This document shows, one piece after another, positions 1 to 8,435 of a stretch of DNA of 36,201 nucleotides. The DNA is taken from positions 1-36,201 of the forward strand of contig JAOPYO010000269.1 of NCBI GenBank assembly GCA_025964575.1, given 5' to 3'. Both the position numbers and the translations under genes were made by a program. This DNA is from Actinomycetes bacterium (GTDB lineage Bacteria > Actinomycetota > Actinomycetes > Streptosporangiales > Streptosporangiaceae). Below the pieces are notes generated by a model. It saw nothing but the letters and a program-made list of their open reading frames with translations. It did not search any database and was not told the DNA's origin. The first letter of the stretch is position 1, and the number at the start of each line of letters is the position of its first letter.

Positions 1-37
1 CAGGAGCGGTAACCTGTGCGTGGCCTGCGGGCCTCCA

Positions 38-126
38 GGAGGATTCGCCTAGTCCGGTCTATGGCGCCGCACTGCTAATGCGGTTTGGGTGTAAGCCCAT
101 CGGGAGTTCAAATCTCCCATCCTCCG
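38..126 (+). tRNA. tRNA-Ser (anticodon GCT)
   Basis: The acceptor stem pairs GGAGGAT (38-44) with ATCCTCC (119-125), followed by discriminator G126 and an encoded CCA at 127-129. The anticodon arm has a seven-base loop with GCT at 74-76. A long variable arm (class II, as expected for serine tRNAs) precedes the T arm, whose loop carries the usual TTCAAAT. The gene decodes AGC/AGT. Its 3' half is the attachment site of the island to its right and stays intact after integration. Confidence 0.96.
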
Positions 127-127
127 C
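70..127 (+). repeat. Left attachment site (58-bp direct repeat in tRNA-Ser)
   Basis: These 58 bases match 35937-35994 perfectly and lie in the 3' part of tRNA-Ser, from the anticodon stem to the first C of CCA. After a short mismatch the similarity continues into the flanking hairpin. A tRNA 3' end duplicated on both sides of an integrase-bearing segment is the classic signature of tyrosine-recombinase integration. The interval between repeat starts is 35,867 bp. The exact crossover point within the repeat cannot be seen. Confidence 0.95.
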
Positions 128-132
128 CACTC

Positions 133-180
133 ACCAGCGGTTTCTCCGATGTCTTGTTCATCGGAGAGGCCGCTGGTTTT
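133..180. terminator. Hairpin between tRNA-Ser and integrase, likely terminator
   Basis: Arms 133-151 and 159-177 pair at 17 of 19 positions around a seven-base loop, followed by a T-rich run (TTTTGTCTTT). It would end tRNA transcription as a Rho-independent terminator and could also act on the leftward integrase. The integrase stop codon (158-160) lies inside it. A sequence-related hairpin occupies the same place beside the second attachment site (36000-36044). Confidence 0.7.
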
Positions 181-1679
181 GTCTTTCCGGGCTGTGTGGG
201 TCCGATGTGGGTCCAGAGCGGCGCGGGACCATCGCGGCGGTGGCCTCGGCGGCAGCCTTGGCCAGCTCTGGGATGACCGAGGTGTAGACGTCCGAGGTGA
301 ACGACGAGCGAGCGTGCCCGAGGGTCTCGCTGATCACCTTCATGTCCACTCCGGCAGACAGGGCGAGCGTGGCCGCGCCATGGCGCAGGTCGTGGAAGCG
401 GATCGGCGGGAGCGGCTCACCATTCACCGTGTCGATCACCTTCGCCGCCTCGACCCGGTGCCGCCGGGCGATCTGGTCTGTAATCCACCCCTCGGCATGC
501 CGACGTCTGATCGCGGCATGCTGCGTGAGCAGGCTGTCGAACCGCTGGGAGATCCACTCGGGTCGCAGCGGCGAGCCGTCCTCCCGGGTGAGGACCAGCC
601 CGCAGCCGACCCAGACCGGCCCGGCCACGAGTCTCTCCGCGTCCTGCACGGTGCGCCACTCCAGCAGCACCAGGAGCGTGATGGCGTCGAGCGTGACGGT
701 GCGTTCGCCATGCTCGGACTTCGGGTTGTCAGGATCGAGATCATCGTCGGGCCTGGTCTCCCGGATGGTCGCGGTCCCCGCCTCCAGATCGTTGTCTGTC
801 CAGGGCAGTCCCGCGACCTCCGCTCGCCGCAGTCCCCGGAAAGCGACCAGGTGGAACAGCGTGTACAGCCGTTCCGTGGCGGCGAAGTCGAGGAACGCCC
901 CGGTCTGCGCGGGGGTCCAGACCATCACTGGGGCCGGTACTTTTCCGGTGGTCTCCTACCGCGCGACGCGCGCCGCCGTCCAGACGAGCGGTTTGCGGAG
1001 GGTGACGCGAAGGAGCTCGACGTGCTCGACCGGATTGAACGAGAGGTGCTTGCGCTTCACCGCGCCGCCCATCGCCGAGCTCAGGACCGCATGCACCCGC
1101 TTGACCCGGGCCGGCGAGAGGGGCTTGACGGACTTCTTCCGTCGCACCTCGCCTTCGGCCAGCTTCTTCTTGTTCGAGTCGGCTCCGGCGGCGACGAGCC
1201 TGCGCAGCATCTCGCGTCTTCCTCTCGGGTTGCGGGCGGTTGAGCTGCAGCATCGCGGCGTAGAGCTCCTCCGCGTGATGGTCGCGCAGGTCCACCAGCC
1301 GCAGGTGGCCGAGTCCGGGCTTGTGGTAGAGCTCGATGGCCTCGCGGTAACTGGCCAGCGTGGATTCCTTGAGGCCGACCTTGCCGGCGATCCACCGATC
1401 CAGCCACTGCCCGACAGTGATCTGGCGATCGGAGACGTGGCCACCGGCGCCGATCTTGGCTAACTCCTTGATCAGCTCGTCCTCGGCCTCCTCCTTGGTC
1501 TTGAACGGGCCCACTCGCGGGCGACGGCGTTTGCCGTCGGCAGAGGGCGGAGCGTCGTACCGGAACCACCACGACCCGTGGCCCTTCTTCTTGAGCTGGG
1601 GACACGTGGTGTCGTACGGCCTGTCGGTCTCCGGGTTCCGGCAGCCACATCGCTTGAACGCAGAACCTCGCATGTCCAT
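158..1679 (-). pseudogene. int: Tyrosine site-specific integrase, inactivated
   Basis: This is a phage/ICE-type tyrosine integrase next to attL. From about 1679 (ATG, GAGGAGG upstream) the first frame encodes the zinc-like N terminus (FKRCGC), an AP2-like arm-binding region and part of the SAM-like core-binding domain. Around 1215-1240 the frame shifts by one base. The continuing frame runs into TAG at 956-958, in the context VAR-stop-ETTGKVPAPV where relatives carry Trp, and then resumes in the same frame. The catalytic half (158-928) keeps the box I Arg (FRGLRRAE), HDLRH, LGH and the tyrosine in DVYTSV. With one frameshift and one nonsense codon it should make no active enzyme unless these are sequencing errors. 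No excisionase gene is visible beside it. Confidence 0.9.
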
Positions 1680-1986
1680 CGCCTCCTCGACGCGTACGGC
1701 TCTGTGAAACCGCACTGGTGTTCGAGTCAACGATGCAATACCGCACGGAGGTTGTCAATCAAAAACGATCGATGTCTATTTTGTTGCTTATGAACGCTGA
1801 TCCTTGTTCGGCCGAGGGATGGGCGGACCTGGCCAGGGTTGCCGGACCAGGTGGCCTTTCATCGTGTCCCTCACCACCGTCACAGCGCTAACAATCAGTG
1901 GCTGGCGGGCACTGAAGTCATCGAGCTATTTGCTCCCCGCCAGTTCAGGGTTGGTTAGGCGATCGCGTAGGTGTTGCATAAGCGAC
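1680..1986. other. Intergenic region upstream of integrase
   Basis: No convincing gene. The stretch at about 1745-1800 is clearly more AT-rich than its surroundings and probably held the integrase promoter. An inverted repeat ACCTGG/CCAGGT at about 1828-1853 could terminate the leftward sigma-factor operon, but its stem is short and it lacks a strong T-run. Confidence 0.35.
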
Positions 1987-2238
1987 TCAATGATCGGTGT
2001 CCAACGAACGCGGGGAAACCGGCTCGCCTTCACGGCAGTCTCCGGTGACCCACCACCCTGTCTCAGCCCGGCGGAAAACCTTGACTTTGGAGTGAGCGGT
2101 CCACCGGGCGAAGATCAGGGAGGACAGGCCCTTATCGAGGTCCAGGCCGGCGCGGAGCCTGTTCAGCTCACCATCGCCGTCTCCGGAGAGGAAGGCATCC
2201 AGAGCGGCGTCGCTGTCGTCATGGCTTGTGGAGGTCAT
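1987..2238 (-). CDS. Small protein encoded after an ECF sigma factor
   Basis: An 83-aa acidic protein that I do not recognise. The first 30 residues are rich in Asp and Leu and probably helical (DAALDAFLSGDGDGELNRL). A more basic, possibly beta-stranded segment follows, with ARWTAHSKVKVF and GWWVTGDC. Its ATG overlaps the stop of the upstream sigma gene in an ATGA arrangement, so the two are probably translationally coupled. The position suggests a function linked to that sigma factor, but it has no membrane segment and no HxxxCxxC zinc motif of classical anti-sigma factors. It is the last gene of the leftward operon. Confidence 0.75.
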   Translation of the reverse strand: MTSTSHDDSDAALDAFLSGDGDGELNRLRAGLDLDKGLSSLIFARWTAHSKVKVFRRAETGWWVTGDCREGEPVSPRSLDTDH

Positions 2239-2828
2239 CGGTTCTCTCCTTCTTCGCTCAGGCCGAGCTGTTGCTTGAGGGCTTGGCGGGCGCGGCGGAA
2301 GTTCTGCCGTACGGCGGCCTCGCTGATGTTGAGGTACTCGGCGATTTCACGGTGCCGGTAGCCGTCCAAGTGCCAGGCCATCACCTGACGTTGCCTCTCC
2401 GGTAGCTGCGCCAGTGCGTCCTGTACCTGCCGCTCTCGCTCGCTCATCTCAGCCACGTCGTCGTACTGGATCAGAGCCGAGGCAGGGATCTCCATGGGGG
2501 TCTCGGGGGAAAAGCACATCTTCATGTAGATACGGGAGGCGGCCGTGCGCAGCCAGGCGCGCGGGTTGTCGATCCTCTTCCAATGGCGGAAGGCATCGAG
2601 GAAGGCAGCTTGCACGGCATCGACCGCGGTGTGGGAGTCGGTGCCGAGTCGGCTCACGAAGCGCACCAGAGCGGGGAACTCGGCCTTATAGAACACTTCG
2701 AAGTCGTCCCGGGCCAGTTGCCGGATCGCCCAATCCTGGATCGCTTTATGAGGAGCCCCAGGAGCGGAAGACCTACTCCGGAGAAGTGTCGCCGCGTCGG
2801 TGGTAAACCTGTCGTTGTTATCGCTCAT
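2235..2828 (-). CDS. RNA polymerase sigma factor, ECF (sigma-70) family
   Basis: A 197-aa protein that would redirect RNA polymerase to a dedicated promoter set. Region 2 spans about residues 45-100 (FYKAEFPALVRFVSRLG, FLDAFRHWKRIDNPRAW). Region 4 spans about 135-190, with the helix-turn-helix YRHREIAEYLNISEAAVRQN and a basic tail (FRRARQALKQ). The ATG at 2828 is chosen because it overlaps the upstream stop (ATGA) and starts just before recognisable sequence; the frame is open further upstream without a good start. It sits between two small partner genes with four-base overlaps on both sides. There is no extended C-terminal SnoaL-like domain. Target genes cannot be read from the sequence. Confidence 0.93.
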   Translation of the reverse strand: MSDNNDRFTTDAATLLRSRSSAPGAPHKAIQDWAIRQLARDDFEVFYKAEFPALVRFVSRLGTDSHTAVDAVQAAFLDAFRHWKRIDNPRAWLRTAASRIYMKMCFSPETPMEIPASALIQYDDVAEMSERERQVQDALAQLPERQRQVMAWHLDGYRHREIAEYLNISEAAVRQNFRRARQALKQQLGLSEEGENR

Positions 2829-3070
2829 CGCGGCGGCTCCATCCGGTGGGCGTGGGTGCCGGGCGTCTCGATCGTCAGGTGCAACTCGGTCCCGCCGAGT
2901 CGGGTCATCACACGGGTGCCCGGCAACAGTGCGCCATGCAACGCCGCGGCGGCACGGCACGCTCGCCGAAGGTAGCGCACCCCCACGGTGATCGCGACGC
3001 TCGTGGCACCACCGGCTGTGGCCAGCAGCGTGAGATCAGGCACGGACGCCCCCACCGGTTCTCTGCGCAC
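2825..3070 (-). CDS. Small hydrophobic protein, first gene of sigma operon
   Basis: An 81-aa protein starting at GTG 3070, or possibly GTG 3055. It has one hydrophobic segment at about residues 12-33 (LTLLATAGGATSVAITVGV) followed by basic YLRRACR and a beta-type tail (GTRVMTRLGGTELHLTIETP). Its stop overlaps the sigma-factor ATG, so the two are likely coupled. The combination of a glycine/alanine-rich hydrophobic helix, basic turn and short beta tail faintly recalls the EACC1 component of actinobacterial conflict systems, but the match is too weak to assert. A small membrane-associated regulator of the sigma factor is an alternative. Confidence 0.6.
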   Translation of the reverse strand: MRREPVGASVPDLTLLATAGGATSVAITVGVRYLRRACRAAAALHGALLPGTRVMTRLGGTELHLTIETPGTHAHRMEPPR

Positions 3071-3569
3071 CCAGTCTCAGAGTGGGCGCGGAACTTATCG
3101 TCATACATAGATGTGCATCACGCGGCCCCGTCTGTGACATCACTGGCACCATCAATCCCGCGGATCGTCGAGAACGCACCGCGCACAGACCCAATCGGAC
3201 TCGTCTGGGCGATGCCGCGAGGGACGACGGTGGGTTGAGCCTCCCGGCTTCCGTACTTGCCGGTCACGTGCATGGACCATGACAGTGGGTTCGCGACGGC
3301 AAGCATGATCGGGTCAGCGGGATCATCACCATTCGATGTAGGACGAAGAACAGACCCGCTGGCGCGGAGCGAGAAATGAAAGCTGATCGCAGAATGGCCA
3401 CGAATGATCACTCCATGTTGTATATGTGGGTGGGCGCTGTTCGCCGCAGTTACCGCTCGATGGAAGGTCGCGGGGCTTGGGATCCGGCGGGGTGCTGGCC
3501 GGGTTCGGTCGAGCTCTTGATCGCGGTGGTCGTATCCGGCTTGAGCGGCGGGGTGTAGCAGGGGGACCG
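3071..3569. other. Divergent intergenic region
   Basis: About 500 bases between the leftward sigma operon and the rightward membrane-protein gene. Open frames exist on both strands but lack actinomycete codon bias and start sites. The region must hold at least the sigma operon promoter, and AT-richer patches lie at about 3100-3125 and 3330-3430. I see no confident promoter hexamers, repeats or RNA gene. Confidence 0.4.
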
Positions 3570-4679
3570 ATGAGGAATTGGTTGTCACGGGGTCGGGTGT
3601 TCGCCCTGTGCGCTGTTTCGCTGGCCGCCATTTGTCTTTTTGCGCTGGTGGTGGGGATCGAACAAGGCCGAGAGCGTGCTCGGATCCTGAAGGCCGATGC
3701 CGCGGCCCTCTCGCGTTGCGCTCCGTCGGTGGCGAGCGGGAGGTTCAGGGCCGCGGTCACCGGCCCGGGTACGAAGGAGAAGGACGCCGCGTTCTGTGTC
3801 GTACGGGCGATTGCCCCCGTCTCAGTGGACGGCTACACGGTCGGTGGACATGGAAGGCTTGAGGTCAAGGAAGGGTGGCGGCTGGAAGCGCTGGCCGCGA
3901 TGAGGCCGGTGCTCGCCGAGGTCGTTGCCGGTCGTATCGAGACCGTCGGCTCGCTCTATGCGTTGGACTTGCCGGTCGCACATGCGTGGGCGCGTTCGGA
4001 CCAGATGGATGCGTTCCTGGTCTGGCTCAGCCGCGATCAGGTCTCCTACGAGCGGGTGCTGCGAGCGCAGATCGCCCACACGCGCACCGAGCTCGACACC
4101 TATATCAACGACCAGGGCTCGCTCGAGAACATTGTGAGCGCCGAGAGCAAGACCCTCGGGCATCTCCTGGAAGCCCGAGCTCAGAGCGTCATCGCCCAGA
4201 CCGGCGATACGGCCAAAGTCTCGAATAACTTCCGGGTGCTGGTCGCCGACGGCATCAGCCTGGTCTCGCTTCCCGGCCCCCGACCCAACGCCTACGGTGA
4301 CTATGACCGGCTCGGTGCCTGGCTGGCCGAACGGACCGAACAGATCCAGGGGCAGGCCCTTACGTCCAGGGAACCTGAACTGTTCGACGAGCCGGCCGCC
4401 GCGGACTTCATCAACCAGTCACTGGTGGGCTCCTGGGTCGCCCACGGCACACCGCCCCGTGAGAGTCTCACGAACCAGTCGTTCGTCGCCGACGGCAGGA
4501 TCCGGCCGCTCGCCTCCCTGACCGAGAAGCAATGGGAGGACCTGTCGGCCTGGCTGACCAACAACACCCGCCTGTCCTCCCTTGGTGTCATCACCGACTC
4601 CCTGCTACGCGAGGCCGCGCGAGAGACCGCCGGCACCTTCTCCAATGATCAAGGACAACACGCTGTGTCCAGTCTGTAG
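3570..4679 (+). CDS. Membrane-anchored or exported protein of unknown function
   Basis: A 369-aa protein. ATG 3570 is chosen because GGGGGA lies just upstream and the hydrophobic N terminus follows at once; the longer frame to 3426 lacks coding bias. Residues about 9-32 (VFALCAVSLAAICLFALVVG) form a single N-terminal membrane segment or uncleaved signal. The rest is predicted soluble and outside the cell. It is largely helical, with two cysteines near residues 54 and 75 that could form a disulphide, and a long helical stretch around residues 170-220. No enzymatic motif was recognised. It stands alone between the sigma operon and a leftward membrane-protein gene. Control by the neighbouring ECF sigma factor is possible but unproven. 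Confidence 0.8.
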   Translation: MRNWLSRGRVFALCAVSLAAICLFALVVGIEQGRERARILKADAAALSRCAPSVASGRFRAAVTGPGTKEKDAAFCVVRAIAPVSVDGYTVGGHGRLEVKEGWRLEALAAMRPVLAEVVAGRIETVGSLYALDLPVAHAWARSDQMDAFLVWLSRDQVSYERVLRAQIAHTRTELDTYINDQGSLENIVSAESKTLGHLLEARAQSVIAQTGDTAKVSNNFRVLVADGISLVSLPGPRPNAYGDYDRLGAWLAERTEQIQGQALTSREPELFDEPAAADFINQSLVGSWVAHGTPPRESLTNQSFVADGRIRPLASLTEKQWEDLSAWLTNNTRLSSLGVITDSLLREAARETAGTFSNDQGQHAVSSL

Positions 4680-4792
4680 GCGACCCGATGTTTCCCGCTC
4701 TGGCTAACGGCCATTGGGCTGGTCAGGTGAGTGCGCTCGGCATACCGGCCGGGGCTGCGGGAACCCGCCACCCTCATGTGCGGCTGCTCAGG

Positions 4793-5251
4793 CTACTCGC
4801 CGTGATGGCGCGGCCAGATGCTGCTCAGCCGTCCCCAGGGGCCGCGCCAGGTGAGATAGCAGAACAGCAGAGTCAGCCCGATCGATCCGGACAGCGCGAG
4901 CACCGCGCCGGGTCTGAGCCCGGAGCCTGCGTCGAGAACGGCCTGATCGATCCCGGTGCCGACCATGTAGGCCGTGTACGTGGTCATGACCGCGGCGAAC
5001 GCCGCCAGTTCCTTGGTCCCCTCCGCTGCTGCGATCACGACCAGCGGCAGAGCGACCAGGATCCAGGTCTTGATGTCGTAATCATGGCGGCCGTCCAGTT
5101 CGTCGAGGCTGTAGTTCGAGTTCCCCTGCCTGGCCCATGGCAACCAGAGCGAGGACACCATGGCCGCGCTCAGTGCGATGCCCCACACGGCTGTGCGGAT
5201 CCGCAGGGCCACGTGCCGGCATGTGGCGCACTCCTGATGAGGTGGCGTCAT
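4793..5251 (-). CDS. Multi-pass membrane protein of unknown function
   Basis: A 152-aa protein from ATG 5251; the frame is open to 5377 but those extra codons look non-coding. An N-terminal CATC cysteine pair is followed by four likely membrane segments: about residues 20-40 (VWGIALSAAMVSSLWLPW), 62-80 (WILVALPLVVIAAA), 85-105 (LAAFAAVMTTYTAYMVG) and 118-138 (GAVLALSGSIGLTLLFCYL). Small four-helix membrane proteins of this type are common in actinomycetes and mostly uncharacterised. It is divergent from the beta-propeller gene, with about 100 bases between the two starts that must carry both promoters. Confidence 0.72.
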   Translation of the reverse strand: MTPPHQECATCRHVALRIRTAVWGIALSAAMVSSLWLPWARQGNSNYSLDELDGRHDYDIKTWILVALPLVVIAAAEGTKELAAFAAVMTTYTAYMVGTGIDQAVLDAGSGLRPGAVLALSGSIGLTLLFCYLTWRGPWGRLSSIWPRHHGE

Positions 5252-5352
5252 CTGGACAGGATGCCGCGAGGACAGGACGCGGCGCACCCGCTCGTGCAGG
5301 ATCGAAGGAAGACCGAGATGGCTCGGTGTGCCCCCTGCACGGAGGAACGAGC

Positions 5353-6693
5353 GTGGAAGCCGCATCCGGGGATCCATCAGCGTCGAGGCGAAGGCCGAGA
5401 CGTCGGTGGTGGTGGCGGACCCGCCTGGTGGTGCTGGTCATGTTGTCGGCTGTGCTGGCGGCGGTGGGTGTCGTACAGGAGGTGCGCGAGCACAGGAGTG
5501 CGGCGCAGTGGTACGCGGACTGGTTCCGCGGTGGGCTCCGCGGCCCCTACGGGGAGTCCCCGCGGACGCTTCCGGGCGGCCTGCCGGTACGGGGGGTGAG
5601 GCGGGCCGCTGTGACGTTCGCTCGGCCTGGCGGTATCGGCGCGGAGGTGTCGGTGGCACGGCAGGACAATGACCTGGTCGTGACGAACCTGGCTACCGGT
5701 CGTACGTTCTGGCGCCGCCACCGGGCGGGCCTGTTCCCCCGCCGGATGACCGTGACCTCTGACGGGCGCTTGGTGCTGACGCAGTGGTCGGATGGTCAGG
5801 GCGTGGGTCTGGTGGAGGCGGTTGACCTGCACACGGGCAGCGACCGCTGGCGCTTCGACCCGCAGAAGGGACCGGAGGAGGGCCACGGGCTGACCGAGAT
5901 CGCTGATCCGGTAGAGGCCGGTCCGAGCATGCTGGTGTTCGCGGGCTACTTGGGGGCGGTGGCCGTTTCCCGCACTGACGGCCGGGTGCTGTGGACGACG
6001 AGATGGCCGCACCTGTGTAACGACATCTCCTACGAGACGACGCCGAGTGCGGCAGGCGGCGCGGTGGTTGTCGATACCGTCTGCACCGAGTACACCCCGA
6101 CCACCGGGCATGAGGTCCACTACCTGGTCGGCTTCGATCTCACCACAGGAGCGCAGCGCTGGAAAGTCCGCGTCGACGGCCTGCTCACTCGTCTGCACGA
6201 GACCGGGTCGGACTTGCGGCCGATTGTCGCCGGCGTTGGCAGCCGTGTGGCGGTCGCGTTCGGTAGGGGCTCGGTGCTGCTCGACGGGCAGTCCGGGCAG
6301 GTCGTCGGGCACACACCGCTGACCGACTGGAGTGGCGGCACCAGCCAGGACACCATTCGGCTCGGACACTGCCCGGCCAAGGAGGTCACGGCCGTATGCG
6401 CCTGCGACACCAACACCGGCCACACCTCGTGGACAGCGACGCCCCCTCCTGAATCGTTTCTGCTACCGGGGATCGGAACCTACGCGGGCCGCGTCTACGT
6501 CCTGCTGTCCCCCTCATCGGGCCCCACCCGGCTGGGCATCCTCGACCAGCACACCGGGACCTGGCAAGCACAACTACCGCTCCCGGGAACCACCACCCAC
6601 GACCAGCCCACCCTCTACAAGGTCACCGGCAGCAGTGTCGTCATCGGGCCGTCCGGCGGACCGTACACGGTCCTCACGAACAAGGACACCTAG
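5353..6693 (+). CDS. Membrane-anchored PQQ-type beta-propeller protein
   Basis: A 446-aa protein. GTG 5353 is chosen because GGAGGA ends six bases before it; upstream codons are antisense to the neighbouring gene. After a strongly basic start (RRRPRRRWWWR) comes one membrane segment (LVVLVMLSAVLAAVGVV, about residues 26-42), so the rest faces outward. The remainder carries repeated quinoprotein-type blades: DLVVTNLATGRTFWR, VEAVDLHTGSDRWRF, VAVSRTDGRVLWTTR, VGFDLTTGAQRWKV and CDTNTGHTSW. The TG-x-x-W pattern is typical of PQQ-like (BamB-type) propellers. These usually act as scaffolds or sensors rather than as true quinoenzymes, and no Ca/PQQ ligand set is evident. The partner is unknown. Confidence 0.88.
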   Translation: MEAASGDPSASRRRPRRRWWWRTRLVVLVMLSAVLAAVGVVQEVREHRSAAQWYADWFRGGLRGPYGESPRTLPGGLPVRGVRRAAVTFARPGGIGAEVSVARQDNDLVVTNLATGRTFWRRHRAGLFPRRMTVTSDGRLVLTQWSDGQGVGLVEAVDLHTGSDRWRFDPQKGPEEGHGLTEIADPVEAGPSMLVFAGYLGAVAVSRTDGRVLWTTRWPHLCNDISYETTPSAAGGAVVVDTVCTEYTPTTGHEVHYLVGFDLTTGAQRWKVRVDGLLTRLHETGSDLRPIVAGVGSRVAVAFGRGSVLLDGQSGQVVGHTPLTDWSGGTSQDTIRLGHCPAKEVTAVCACDTNTGHTSWTATPPPESFLLPGIGTYAGRVYVLLSPSSGPTRLGILDQHTGTWQAQLPLPGTTTHDQPTLYKVTGSSVVIGPSGGPYTVLTNKDT

Positions 6694-7040
6694 TGCGGCC
6701 TTCCAAGCGAGAGCGGCATCAGCGTTGTTGACGTTTACCGGCACGTTCGCGTCGTTGGGCAGCCAGGACGTCGTAAATCTGGTGCGCCGCCGAGCATCCC
6801 GGCTCCAGAATGCGTCATGCTCATTGAGCATTGGCTGGGACTGCGCGTACAGGTCGCCAAACTGGAGCGACGCTCTTGCAGAGCAGCTCCGCAGCCGCGT
6901 CGACCACCGGCTGGCCACACCTGTCAAGTCCCATCGTTCGCTACGAGGGGTTACGAGTGGGCCGCAGATATCGTTCTGTACTAATTTGTGGTGCTCCGTC
7001 TGACACGGTACTGATAGCCGTGTCAGGGGCACAGGCGTGC
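6694..7040. other. Region without a clear gene
   Basis: About 350 bases after the propeller gene. Open frames exist on both strands but none shows consistent codon bias, a ribosome-binding site or a recognised domain. GTGTCAG/CTGACAC near 7000-7026 forms a small inverted repeat (CTGACACGG ... CCGTGTCAG) that could be a weak hairpin. The region is probably decayed coding sequence joined to the remnant that follows. Confidence 0.35.
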
Positions 7041-7049
7041 GGGGATCTT

Positions 7050-7226
7050 CCTGACGCATATCGCCGGGGCGTCGTGGAGCAAGTTCGCGACGATCAAGAC
7101 CAACAGTACGGGAACTTCTCCTCCTCCCCGGGCCTGCTGCGCAGCGGCACATTCAAGATCAAATTCGTTGGAGCAGGACTGTTCACCGGGTCGACCAGCT
7201 CCGGCGTCTACATCACCGTCAAATAG
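7050..7226 (+). pseudogene. C-terminal remnant of a secreted beta-rich protein, frameshifted
   Basis: Two adjacent frames together read like the terminal Ig-like beta repeat common at the ends of actinomycete secreted proteins. One frame gives GASWSKFATIKTNSTG (up to about 7112); a one-base shift then gives NFSSSPGLLRSG, TFKIKFVGAGLF and SSGVYITVK, ending at TAG 7224-7226. The alternating hydrophobic/threonine pattern and the SGxYI-VK ending support a real ancestral protein. No start or upstream domain survives. It is probably the tail of a gene truncated by recombination. Confidence 0.5.
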
Positions 7227-7496
7227 TCCCGACATGATCCGGTGGCTGTCACGCCCAGGGGGAGCCTGCTGAGCGCGCACCGGACGCTGGTTCGTCGTCC
7301 TGCCGCGATTATGACTGGGCCACCGGCCGAGGCCACCCTGGCCGTCATCCGGCACGGTGGTGACCTGCGTCTGTTCAACGGCCTGGTACCACTCTGGCCA
7401 GAAGCGGAAGGGGCCAGGGCGACCGGTCGCGCGCTGGCGATCCACTTCGGCCTGCCGTTCCACTTCGCAAGCCCCGGGGTGAGCAGCCGACCCTCG

Positions 7497-8435
7497 CTAC
7501 GGGGCAAGGCCCACCTGGTAGAGGGCGATCGAAGCGAAGCCGATGAGTGATCGCTCCCAGGGCAGCGGGAACCGTTCCGAGGTGAGGTCGACGGCATGGT
7601 CGCGTGCTTCGATCAGTATCCCGAGTGCGGCCTCAGGCATTCGATTGTCGAGCCTGAGCGCCACGGCGACGGCGGCGGTGAGCCTGACGCTGTATGAGGC
7701 GGCTGTCAGGAGGCAGACCAATCGTTGGTCTATGCCCGGACTTGAGGCCGACAGGTAGGCCAGGGTCAGATTGGCGCTCGCACGAACCACTGCCCGATCC
7801 CCAGTCTCCGGGATCGCGATCAGAGCGGCAATTGCGTCGTCTGTCCCGGGGAACCAGGCGATTAGTTCTGCGGCTTGCGCCGCGACCATTGGATCGGGAT
7901 CGCCTGTCCAGGCCACGAATCGGTCGGCGACAGCGGCCGCGGCGAGATAGGCATCCCGGTCCCAAGCGACGACGACCGCGCGCTCGATCTCCTCGGCCTC
8001 GTTCCCGTCTTCGGCACCGCCTCCGTACAGCCAGTCGAGCATCGAGGCGATGTCCCGGTCAGTGACCGCCTCGGCTGCGGCGAACTCTCGCCGGGCATCG
8101 AAGGGCAAGGCCGTGTCGTCGCGGTCTCCGAGCGCGACGGCACGCAACACCGAAAGCACGGCCGGTCTGTCCGGAGTCTCGCGGTGGTCGACGAGCGCGG
8201 CGAGGAACGGTACGACATGACTGCTGGCCTGCCAGCGGGTTCCCTGGTGATAGATGTTGCCGGTCAGCTCATGGCGGGCTTGGCGGCGGTCCTCCGATTT
8301 GTTGGACAGCAGCGCCTTGAGCTGGGCGGGTACATCGTCTGCTCCGCCGTAGGCGTGGTGAAGATTCACCCAGTCGACGCGTTCGAGCCCAGAAAGTGGA
8401 TCATGGTCGGCCGTCCAGCGTTTCAGACCGGTCAT
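7497..8435 (-). CDS. HEAT-repeat-like protein
   Basis: A 312-aa soluble protein starting at ATG 8435, overlapping the stop of the preceding gene (ATGA). From about residue 55 it is a continuous series of alpha-helical pairs resembling HEAT/armadillo repeats: SSHVVPFLAALVDHRETPDR, AAQAAELIAWFPGTDDAIAA, AVVRASANLTLAYLS, VRLTAAVAVALRL. Such repeats give protein-binding scaffolds without enzymatic activity. The N-terminal LERVDWVNLHHAYGGADDVP segment (about residues 17-36) is typical of a family of actinomycete HEAT proteins often found among immunity or accessory genes; that association is inference. It is the last gene of a leftward cluster that starts at 11124. Confidence 0.85.
   Translation of the reverse strand: MTGLKRWTADHDPLSGLERVDWVNLHHAYGGADDVPAQLKALLSNKSEDRRQARHELTGNIYHQGTRWQASSHVVPFLAALVDHRETPDRPAVLSVLRAVALGDRDDTALPFDARREFAAAEAVTDRDIASMLDWLYGGGAEDGNEAEEIERAVVVAWDRDAYLAAAAVADRFVAWTGDPDPMVAAQAAELIAWFPGTDDAIAALIAIPETGDRAVVRASANLTLAYLSASSPGIDQRLVCLLTAASYSVRLTAAVAVALRLDNRMPEAALGILIEARDHAVDLTSERFPLPWERSLIGFASIALYQVGLAP

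Noticed and set aside
2825..3070. Firm assignment of the 81-aa protein to EACC1 of conflict systems
   Set aside because: Only a loose pattern resemblance and no effector gene directly beside it; kept as an unnamed small protein.
3118..3588. 156-codon minus-strand frame in the 3.1-3.6 kb region
   Set aside because: Composition is not like a protein of this genome, there is no ribosome-binding site, and it overlaps the start of the rightward gene at 3570.
6574..7152. 192-codon minus-strand frame after the propeller gene
   Set aside because: It runs into the antisense of the propeller gene, lacks codon bias and start signals, and matches no family.
7242..7550. 102-codon plus-strand frame between the secreted-protein remnant and the HEAT gene
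   Set aside because: No recognisable domain, weak start, and its end is antisense to the HEAT-repeat gene; the minus strand is better supported.
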